From NCBI GenBank assembly GCA_030706285.1, contig JAUZOU010000063.1, positions 1 to 11,073 of the forward strand: a stretch of 11,073 bases of DNA, read 5' to 3'. This DNA is from Bacteroidota bacterium (GTDB lineage: Bacteria; Bacteroidota; Bacteroidia; Bacteroidales; UBA1402). The notes below the pieces were generated by a model that was given only the letters and a program-made list of their open reading frames with translations, made no database searches and was not told where the DNA came from. Position numbers and translations under genes: made by a program. Each line of letters starts with the position of its first letter. The stretch's first letter is position 1. Shown in pieces: positions 1 to 5,602 of the stretch.

Positions 1-184
1 GGAGTCATTTAAGAACGTTATAGCAGAAGTTGACACCTGACTGGCTGATTTTATACGGGCCGTCACGTAGCCGTTTTGTTTGAGTGAGTCGTTATAGAGC
101 GAACGGCAAAAATGCATGCTTGAGTTGTAGTAGGCCTTTTGTCTGTTCCTTTCTAAAAAATCCTCAGATTTTGTAGTTGATCCG
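1..184. other. Left-edge region with no supported gene
   Basis: No convincing gene is visible here. The only open stretch touching the left edge on the + strand reads ESFKNVIAEVDT and stops at TGA 38-40. It could be the last residues of a gene lying mostly outside the window, but twelve residues are too few to recognise. A loose inverted repeat (GCCGTT 70-75, AACGGC 102-107) and a short A/T hairpin (157-162 with 167-172) are present and neither looks functional alone. The terminator that follows could also serve a rightward gene entering from the left, which is weak support for that reading. Confidence 0.3.
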
Positions 185-237
185 AAAAAACGGCTAAATT
201 TCAAGCATTGAATTGCTTGGAAATTTAGCCGTTTTTT
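185..237. terminator. Bidirectional intrinsic terminator after tRNA-Lys
   Basis: A long hairpin is formed by 185-207 and 214-237, with a six-base loop and one bulged G on the right arm. The core is CGGCTAAATTT-CAAGCA and its complement. The left arm begins with six A and the right arm ends with six T, so a transcript read in either direction ends in a U tract after a stable stem. It lies 9 bases beyond the 3' end of the leftward tRNA-Lys gene and is most simply that gene's terminator. It could also stop a rightward transcript from outside the window. Confidence 0.85.
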
Positions 238-245
238 CTGGTTTG

Positions 246-318
246 TGATCCGCTTGGGGTTCGAACCCAAGACCCCAACATTAAAAGTGTTGTGCTCTAC
301 CAGCTGAGCTAGCGAATC
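246..318 (-). tRNA. tRNA-Lys (anticodon UUU)
   Basis: Transfer RNA for lysine, decoding AAA and AAG. Read on the minus strand it folds as a complete 73-nt cloverleaf. The acceptor stem is GATTCGC with GCGGATC (one T-G pair), the D arm is GCTC-AGCTGGTA-GAGC, and the anticodon stem CAACA/TGTTG encloses loop CTTTTAA. The variable loop is GGGTC, and the T stem TTGGG/CCCAA holds loop TTCGAAC. The anticodon UUU lies at 285-283 and the discriminator is A at 246. CCA is not encoded; the next bases are CAA, so CCA must be added after transcription. It has its own promoter upstream and a hairpin terminator downstream, so it appears to be a single-gene unit. Confidence 0.97.
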
Positions 319-348
319 TGACCTATGTTTGCTTCTGTAAAGCGAGTG

Positions 349-379
349 CAAAGATAGCTAATCTGCTAAAATGGACAAA
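349..379 (-). promoter_or_regulatory. Promoter of tRNA-Lys, Bacteroidota type
   Basis: On the minus strand TTTG (379-376) is followed after 19 bases by TATCTTTG (356-349). This matches the -33 TTTG and -7 TAnnTTTG consensus of the Bacteroidota primary sigma factor at normal spacing. Transcription would begin near 343, about 25 bases before the mature tRNA 5' end at 318. It is the clearest promoter in the window. Confidence 0.85.
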
Positions 380-558
380 ATTCTCAGCCTGTTTTTTTGA
401 TATTTGTTTTGGCGGAATCATTAACAGGCAGAATGCCAGGATGGTATAATGGACGATGTGAATCTTTTTTCAAGCGGTGAGGGCGCCCCGATGCCGGAAA
501 GACCATCTGACTGAGGCCCGGATTGGGCCCGTCTGACGATTTTCTAAAGGTTTTTCTG

Positions 559-566
559 TATATTTG
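559..566 (+). promoter_or_regulatory. Likely -7 promoter element of ettA
   Basis: TATATTTG fits the TAnnTTTG -7 consensus exactly and lies 28 bases before the ettA start codon, implying a leader of roughly 20 bases. A good -33 TTTG at the usual 19-21 base spacing is missing; the nearest resemblance is TCTG at 532-535, which is 23 bases upstream. The call therefore rests on the -7 element and its position. Confidence 0.6.
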
Positions 567-594
567 ACATTCAAAAACCTCATTAAACACAGTT

Positions 595-2283
595 ATGGCG
601 GACGACAAGAAGATCATTTTCTCGATGGTTGGGGTAAGCAAATTATTTCCACCCCAGAAGCAAGTACTGAAAAACATCTATTTGTCTTTTTTCTACGGGG
701 CAAAAATCGGGATTATCGGGTTGAATGGATCCGGAAAATCGACCCTGATGAAAATCATTGCCGGTATTGATAAAAACTATCAGGGGAATGTGGTGTTTTC
801 ACCCGGTTATTCTGTCGGCTATCTGGAACAGGAACCACACCTGGATGATACAAAAACAGTCAGGGAGATTGTCATGGAAGGTACTCAGGAGATCGTTGAT
901 CTGTTAGCTGAATACGAAGACATCAATCAGAAATTCGGCCAGCCGGAATATTATGAAGATGCCGGAAAAATGGATAAGCTGTTTGCCCGTCAGGCGGAAT
1001 TGCAAGATAGGATTGATGCAACAGATGCTTGGAACTTGGACAACAAACTGGAACGGGCAATGGATGCTTTGCGTTGCCCTGCTGATGACCAATTGGCCGG
1101 GACACTTTCGGGAGGAGAGCGCAGGCGGGTTGCTTTATGCCGTTTGCTGCTTCAACAGCCGGATGTTTTGCTGCTGGATGAACCGACCAACCACCTGGAT
1201 GCCGAATCCATCGACTGGCTGGAACAACATCTGCGTCAATATCCCGGAACGGTCATCGCCGTAACCCATGACCGATATTTTCTCGATAATGTAGCTGGCT
1301 GGATCCTGGAACTGGATCGAGGGGAAGGCATTCCCTGGAAGGGTAATTATTCTTCCTGGCTGGAGCAGAAGACCAAGCGGATGGAAATGGAGGAAAAGCA
1401 GATTAGCAAGCGACGCAAGACATTGGAACGCGAGCTGGAATGGATCCGGATGTCTCCAAAGGCCAGGCAGGCTAAAGGCAAAGCCCGTCTGAATTCCTAC
1501 GATAAATTGCTGAATGAAGATCAGAAGGATAAGGAGGAAAAACTGGAACTCTTCATTCCAAACGGGCCTCGTCTCGGTAATAACGTTATTGAAGCTATTG
1601 GGGTATCGAAAGCCTTTGGCGATAAATTGTTATTTGACAACCTGAATTTTACCTTGCCTCCGAATGGCATTGTAGGCGTTATCGGTCCGAACGGAGCCGG
1701 AAAAACGACATTATTCAAACTGATCATGGGACTGGAAAAAGCCGATACCGGTTCTTTTAAAGTCGGTGAAACGGTTAAGTTAGGTTATGTGGACCAAAGT
1801 CATGCAGCCATCGATCCGGCGAAATCGGTTTACCAGATTGTGTCCGGCGGCACCGAATACATCAGGGTGGGAGGTCGTGACATTAATGCCAGAGCCTATT
1901 TGTCAAAATTTAATTTTACCGGAGCCGATCAGGAAAAACTGGCTGGGGTATTGTCAGGTGGAGAACGGAACCGGCTGCATTTGGCACTCAACCTGAAATC
2001 GGAAGCCAATGTGCTGCTGCTCGACGAGCCGACCAACGACATTGACGTCAATACGCTCAGGGCGCTTGAAGAAGGCTTGGAAAATTTTGCCGGCTGTGCT
2101 GTTGTGATCAGCCACGACCGTTGGTTCCTTGACCGGATTTGTACGCATATGTTAGCCTTTGAGGGGAACTCCAACGTATTCTTTTTTGAAGGATCCTATT
2201 CGGAATACGAAGAAAACAAACATTTGCGGTTGGGCGATGAGGCTCCCAAACGGGTCCGTTACCGTAAGTTGATCGCCGATTGA
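595..2283 (+). CDS. Energy-dependent translational throttle protein EttA (ABC-F ATPase)
   Basis: A soluble ABC-F protein with two ATP-binding cassettes and no membrane segments. EttA binds the ribosomal E site and, in response to the ATP/ADP ratio, gates entry into the elongation cycle. The 562 residues are close to the 555 of E. coli EttA. Cassette 1 has Walker A GLNGSGKST (42-50), an arm insertion near 95-140, signature LSGGERRR (171-178), Walker B with DEPTNHLD and catalytic Glu196, and switch His225. A charged helical linker (about 245-315, with the SPKARQAKGKAR stretch) matches the P-site tRNA interaction motif. Cassette 2 has GPNGAGKTT (364-372), LSGGERNR (453-460), Glu478 and His507. 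The ATG at 595 has an A-rich leader and no Shine-Dalgarno sequence. Tandem stops TGA TAA end the gene. It appears monocistronic and converges with nth. Assignment to EttA over other ABC-F types rests on overall length, arm and linker. Confidence 0.96.
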   Translation: MADDKKIIFSMVGVSKLFPPQKQVLKNIYLSFFYGAKIGIIGLNGSGKSTLMKIIAGIDKNYQGNVVFSPGYSVGYLEQEPHLDDTKTVREIVMEGTQEIVDLLAEYEDINQKFGQPEYYEDAGKMDKLFARQAELQDRIDATDAWNLDNKLERAMDALRCPADDQLAGTLSGGERRRVALCRLLLQQPDVLLLDEPTNHLDAESIDWLEQHLRQYPGTVIAVTHDRYFLDNVAGWILELDRGEGIPWKGNYSSWLEQKTKRMEMEEKQISKRRKTLERELEWIRMSPKARQAKGKARLNSYDKLLNEDQKDKEEKLELFIPNGPRLGNNVIEAIGVSKAFGDKLLFDNLNFTLPPNGIVGVIGPNGAGKTTLFKLIMGLEKADTGSFKVGETVKLGYVDQSHAAIDPAKSVYQIVSGGTEYIRVGGRDINARAYLSKFNFTGADQEKLAGVLSGGERNRLHLALNLKSEANVLLLDEPTNDIDVNTLRALEEGLENFAGCAVVISHDRWFLDRICTHMLAFEGNSNVFFFEGSYSEYEENKHLRLGDEAPKRVRYRKLIAD

Positions 2284-2348
2284 TAAAGCGGTGAGCGGAA
2301 TGGTAACGCGAAAGCGGTGAGGTGCTCGGAAGAATATGCCAAAATAAC
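2284..2348. other. Convergent gap between ettA and nth
   Basis: This 65-base gap separates two converging genes. I see no stable hairpin with a T tract, so the way either transcript ends here is unclear. The gap contains two direct copies of AAAGCGGTGAG (2285-2295 and 2311-2321); the same sequence minus its first A also occurs upstream of ettA. Confidence 0.5.
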
Positions 2349-3017
2349 TCAATTCTGATCTTTTAACGCTGTCTTGTCTTCTTTACCCTCAGTCATCTTC
2401 CGGCACCAGGGTAATAATCCGCATTGTTCGCACAATGGCCGCCTTGCCTGGCAGACGTATCGTCCGTGTAAAATTAGCCAATGATGGGCGATTGGCAGCA
2501 ATGCTTCAGGAATGTACTGCAAGAGGATTTTTTCTGTCGCCTCAGGCGTTTTCGAATGATCTGTCAGGCCAAGCCGGTTGGCAACCCGGAACACATGGGT
2601 GTCTACCGGCATGGCCGGTTTGTTGAATGCGCAGATCAGTACGACGCTAGCCGTTTTTCGACCGACACCTGGCAACGTCAGCAACGTTTCCATCGTATCG
2701 GGCACTTGCCCGTTGAAATCGGCTACCAGTTTTTGGGCCATTCCAACCAGTAGCCTGGCTTTATTGTTGGGGTAGGAAACACTTTTGATATAAGGTAAGA
2801 CCTCATCAGACGAACCGGCTGCCATGGCTTCAGGCGAAGGAAAGGCTTTAAACAGATCGGGCGTCACCAGATTGACCCGTTTGTCCGTGCATTGAGCCGA
2901 TAAAATAACAGCAATCAACAGCTGAAACGGATTCTGAAATTCCAGTTCGGATTTAGCATCGGGCATGTTGGCTTGAAACCAACTGATGATGTGTTGATAT
3001 CGTTCTTCTGTTTTCAA
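2349..3017 (-). CDS. nth: Endonuclease III (DNA glycosylase/AP lyase)
   Basis: A base-excision repair enzyme that removes oxidised pyrimidines from DNA and cleaves the resulting abasic site. The 222 residues match the usual family length. The helix-hairpin-helix is LPGVGRKTASVV (115-126) with the Schiff-base Lys121. The catalytic Asp139 lies in MPVDTHVFRVANRLGL. A [4Fe-4S] cluster site C-x6-C-x2-C-x5-C is complete (Cys189, 196, 199, 205). The early motif LLIAVILSAQCTDKRVN (33-49) is typical. The start is TTG at 3017-3015, overlapping the pheS stop as TTGA. It is preferred because the N-terminus then has the length and KxxERY pattern I recall for Bacteroidota Nth proteins, and the next Met (residue 18) would cut into the fold. 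Translation is probably coupled to pheS. The job of repair beside tRNA charging is not obviously linked; shared transcription is the simplest reading. Confidence 0.96.
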   Translation of the reverse strand: MKTEERYQHIISWFQANMPDAKSELEFQNPFQLLIAVILSAQCTDKRVNLVTPDLFKAFPSPEAMAAGSSDEVLPYIKSVSYPNNKARLLVGMAQKLVADFNGQVPDTMETLLTLPGVGRKTASVVLICAFNKPAMPVDTHVFRVANRLGLTDHSKTPEATEKILLQYIPEALLPIAHHWLILHGRYVCQARRPLCEQCGLLPWCRKMTEGKEDKTALKDQN

Positions 3018-4033
3018 TAAGCCGCCTTAAATTCTTCCAGGAACCGTACGTCGTTTTCAGAGAACATACGCAAGTCCTTTACTTGATATTTCAAGTTGGT
3101 AATACGCTCAATGCCCATGCCAAGCGCAAAACCACTGTAGACCTTGCTGTCGATGCCACAATTGTCGAGTACATTCGGATCGACCATGCCGCAACCTAAA
3201 ATTTCAACCCATCCGGTGTGTTTGCAGAAAGGACAACCCTTTCCACCACAGATGTTGCAGGAAATATCCATTTCAGCCGAAGGTTCGGTAAATGGGAAGT
3301 AGGAGGGCCTCAGACGGATTTTCGTATCTGCTCCGAACATTTCACGGGCAAAATACAGCAAGACTTGTTTTAGATCGGCAAACGAAACATCTTTATCAAT
3401 GTACAGCGCTTCAACCTGATGGAAGAAACAATGCGCTCTGTAAGAAATCGCCTCATTTCTGTAGACACGGCCGGGACAAATGATGCGGATCGGAGGTTGG
3501 TTGCCTGTCATGACCCGCGTCTGAACAGAAGAAGTATGAGTTCGAAGCAAAATGTCTGGTTCTTTTTCAATGAAAAAGGTATCCTGCATATCTCTGGCCG
3601 GATGCTCCGGTGCAAAATTCAAAGCGCTGAATACATGCCAGTCATCTTCGATTTCCGGTCCTTCGGCAATCGTGAAGCCAAGCCGGGCGAAAATATCGAC
3701 AATTTCATTCTTGACAATAGAAAGCGGGTGCCTCGTTCCAATGGTATCTGGACTGGCACTGCGGCTGTAATCAATATCTGCCTGTTCGGTTCCGGCGGCT
3801 TCAAGTCCTTCTTTCAGTTCATTCAGACGATCCTGGGCCTTATTCTTCAGTTCGTTCAACAGTTGGCCTACCTGACGTTTCTGATCATTTGGCACGTTTC
3901 GAAAATCATTGAACAGCTGACTGATTTCACCTTTTTTACTCAGGAATTTAATACGAAGTGTTTCTAATTCGTCGGGCCCTTTGGCAGTCCAGGCATTCAC
4001 TTCTGTCAAAAGTGTTTGAATCCGGTCAATCAT
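3014..4033 (-). CDS. pheS: Phenylalanyl-tRNA synthetase alpha subunit
   Basis: Catalytic subunit of the alpha2-beta2 enzyme that attaches phenylalanine to tRNA-Phe using ATP. The 339 residues start with a helical coiled-coil arm (about 1-85) that binds tRNA, followed by the class II core. Visible core features are RHPLSIVKNEI (101-111), TRT-like LLRTHTSSVQTR (162-173), motif 2 with the FHQVEALYID stretch (204-213), FPFTEPSAEMDI (246-257) and motif 3 GFALGMGIERI (301-311). Cys259, 262, 267 and 270 form a CxxC-x4-CxxC knuckle, probably zinc binding and typical of Bacteroidota PheS. The ATG at 4033 was chosen over one at 4105: the extra 24 residues do not resemble the family and would overlap the promoter region. 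The beta subunit gene pheT is not in the window, so alpha and beta are unlinked here. It is the first gene of a pair with nth. Confidence 0.96.
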   Translation of the reverse strand: MIDRIQTLLTEVNAWTAKGPDELETLRIKFLSKKGEISQLFNDFRNVPNDQKRQVGQLLNELKNKAQDRLNELKEGLEAAGTEQADIDYSRSASPDTIGTRHPLSIVKNEIVDIFARLGFTIAEGPEIEDDWHVFSALNFAPEHPARDMQDTFFIEKEPDILLRTHTSSVQTRVMTGNQPPIRIICPGRVYRNEAISYRAHCFFHQVEALYIDKDVSFADLKQVLLYFAREMFGADTKIRLRPSYFPFTEPSAEMDISCNICGGKGCPFCKHTGWVEILGCGMVDPNVLDNCGIDSKVYSGFALGMGIERITNLKYQVKDLRMFSENDVRFLEEFKAAY

Positions 4034-4041
4034 TCGTGTAA

Positions 4042-4056
4042 AATATTTCAAATATT
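4042..4056. repeat. 15-base AT-rich palindrome before pheS
   Basis: AATATTT and AAATATT flank a single central C (4049), giving a perfect 7-bp inverted repeat just upstream of the pheS start and close to its expected transcription start. It could be a protein-binding site. In sequence this AT-rich, chance is a real alternative. Confidence 0.35.
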
Positions 4057-4086
4057 GGCACAAATGTACGTTTTTTTTTATCTTTA
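4054..4086 (+). promoter_or_regulatory. Possible promoter of tilS
   Basis: ATTG (4054-4057) is followed after 21 bases by TATCTTTA (4079-4086), one base off the TAnnTTTG consensus. A second identical TATCTTTA lies at 4091-4098 without a matching -33. The first pairing gives a leader of about 35 bases before tilS. The elements interleave with the pheS -7 element on the other strand. Confidence 0.4.
4061..4068 (-). promoter_or_regulatory. Likely -7 promoter element of pheS-nth
   Basis: On the minus strand this reads TACATTTG, an exact TAnnTTTG match, 27 bases before the chosen pheS ATG. It follows a run of A on that strand (4079-4071). No clear -33 TTTG is seen at 19-21 bases. Its position supports the 4033 start over the longer reading frame. 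Confidence 0.6.
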
Positions 4087-4128
4087 CAGATATCTTTACC
4101 GACAAAAAGTAGGGCTAAACGAAAAGCT

Positions 4129-5475
4129 ATGCTGCAACGTACTGTCAAGAAATATATTGAATCCCTCAATCTATTGCCAGAAGGAGCCAAGGTGGTTGTC
4201 GCCCTGAGTGGAGGTGCTGATTCTGTCGCCCTGATGGATATTCTGAACCGGCTGGACTATGCCTGCATCGGGGCCCATGTTAATTTTCACCTGCGTGGTG
4301 AAGAATCTGACCGTGATGCGGCATTTTCGCATCAATTGTGCCGCGATTTGGGTGTCCCATTCTATAAGACGGATCTGTATGCAGCTGAATATGCTGAACG
4401 GGAAGGCATTTCAGTGGAAATGGCGGCCAGAGACCTTCGATACCGTTGGTTTGAACAACTGCGCAAAGAACAAGGCGCTGTGGCTATCGCTGTTGCCCAT
4501 CATAAGGATGACAGCGTAGAGACCATGTTACTGAACCTGATCAGAGGAACCGGCATTCGTGGCCTGACGGGCATCAAGCCAAAGAACGGATTCATTGTTC
4601 GTCCCCTGCTATGCTGTGATCGTGAAGCGGTGCTTGAATACCTTCAACAACAAGGGCTGACATATGTCACTGACCGTACGAATCAATTGAATGAATATCG
4701 CCGGAACAAGATCCGGTTGGATGTACTGCCATTACTTGAAAGCATTCAACCTTCTGTTCGGGAGGCTATTTCCAGGACAATCGAACATTTGAACGATACA
4801 GAAATCTTGTACGACAAGTCCATCGAAGAAGCAAAGAAACGCTTGTGCCCGGGCTTTAAGAACGGAGCCGCCAATACTCCGCTCGTTATTTCCATTCCGG
4901 CACTTGAAAAAGAAGCTGCGGCTCAAAGTCTGTTATATGAAATCCTTTCAGATTATGGTTTTGGCAGAGTAGATGCCGAAACTATTTACAAGACCCGGAT
5001 TGGCATTTCCGGAAGAGTCTTTTATTCACATACCCACCGGCTGGTTTTTGACCGGGAAGAAATGATTGTTTCCGAGTTGCCTGTCAATGATGTTCAGGAA
5101 TATACCATTGATGAATCACAGACGGTTGTCAGTGAGCCGATTGCCTTAAAATGTGAGCGCATCACACCAGAAGATGGATTTGACGTTTCAGCTTCCAGAT
5201 CGGTTGCCTGCCTGAATGCAGAGAAATTACTATTTCCATTAACGTTAAGGCATCCTAAGAAAGGTGACAGTTTTATTCCGTTTGGTATGCATGGCCGGAA
5301 ACTGATCAGTGATTATTGTACGGACCGGAAATTCAATGCGCTGGAGAAAGAGTCACTTTGGTTGCTATGCTCAGGAAAAGATATCGTTTGGGTCGTTGGA
5401 GAACGGATTGACAATCGTTTTCGAGTAGAAGAGTCAACAAAACGCGTTTATCGGGTTACGGTCAATTTACTTTAA
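4129..5475 (+). CDS. tilS: tRNA(Ile)-lysidine synthetase
   Basis: Converts cytidine 34 of the CAU-anticodon tRNA-Ile to lysidine with lysine and ATP, switching both the codon read (AUA instead of AUG) and the amino acid charged; the activity is essential in most bacteria. The 448-residue protein has the N-type ATP pyrophosphatase P-loop SGGADS (27-32), VNFHLRG (51-57), EMAARDLRYRWF (97-108) and the family motif AHHKDDSVETMLLNLIRGTG (123-142). The RNKIRLDVLPLL stretch (about 192-203) follows. The C-terminal domain (about 370-448) binds the tRNA acceptor region and contains LRHPKKGDSF, GRKLISDY and VVGERIDNRFRV. The ATG at 4129 lies 30 bases before the P-loop region's first strand and has no Shine-Dalgarno sequence. 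It diverges from pheS. No terminator follows, so some transcripts may read into rho. Confidence 0.96.
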   Translation: MLQRTVKKYIESLNLLPEGAKVVVALSGGADSVALMDILNRLDYACIGAHVNFHLRGEESDRDAAFSHQLCRDLGVPFYKTDLYAAEYAEREGISVEMAARDLRYRWFEQLRKEQGAVAIAVAHHKDDSVETMLLNLIRGTGIRGLTGIKPKNGFIVRPLLCCDREAVLEYLQQQGLTYVTDRTNQLNEYRRNKIRLDVLPLLESIQPSVREAISRTIEHLNDTEILYDKSIEEAKKRLCPGFKNGAANTPLVISIPALEKEAAAQSLLYEILSDYGFGRVDAETIYKTRIGISGRVFYSHTHRLVFDREEMIVSELPVNDVQEYTIDESQTVVSEPIALKCERITPEDGFDVSASRSVACLNAEKLLFPLTLRHPKKGDSFIPFGMHGRKLISDYCTDRKFNALEKESLWLLCSGKDIVWVVGERIDNRFRVEESTKRVYRVTVNLL

Positions 5476-5496
5476 CCGTAAAAAAAGTTGACGGAT

Positions 5497-5528
5497 TCTG
5501 TTGGTTTCTGGATTTTTGCGTATATTTG
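5497..5528 (+). promoter_or_regulatory. Likely promoter of rho
   Basis: TATATTTG (5521-5528) matches the TAnnTTTG consensus exactly. A weak -33 match TCTG (5497-5500) lies 20 bases upstream. Transcription would start near 5535, giving a leader of about 68 bases. The leader contains only a short GGAC/GTCC inverted repeat, so no riboswitch or attenuator is evident. Confidence 0.6.
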
Positions 5529-5602
5529 CGTCGAAATCCTCCGATGGACGCTATTCTGCTGTCCGTTGAAACACAAAAATTTATTCAAAATTTTCCTTTT
5601 AC

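Larger units (their letters stand above)
319..594. other. Intergenic region between tRNA-Lys and ettA
   Basis: This 276-base stretch lies between two divergent units and carries the tRNA-Lys promoter (349-379) and the ettA -7 element (559-566). The middle part holds a copy of AAGCGGTGAG (472-481), a short GC stem GGCCC/GGGCC (515-519 with 525-529) and two copies of TCTGAC (506-511 and 532-537) around it. I see no gene on either strand; the open frame antisense to the ettA start has no recognisable protein features. Confidence 0.5.

Noticed and set aside
246..318. tRNA-Lys as an integration site for a mobile element
   Set aside because: No integrase, no repeated copy of the tRNA 3' end and no foreign cargo are visible on either side. 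The terminator directly follows the intact gene.
384..677. Open frame of 97 codons on the minus strand between tRNA-Lys and ettA
   Set aside because: It begins inside ettA, crosses the ettA promoter and has no family features. It also runs over the area just upstream of the tRNA promoter, so expression would be hard to explain.
3419..3967. Open frame of 182 codons on the plus strand opposite pheS
   Set aside because: It lies entirely inside a strongly conserved pheS frame on the other strand, with no promoter, leader or recognisable motif.
4034..4105. Longer pheS start adding 24 residues
   Set aside because: The extra residues are not like PheS N-termini, and they would cover the exact TAnnTTTG element that best explains pheS transcription.
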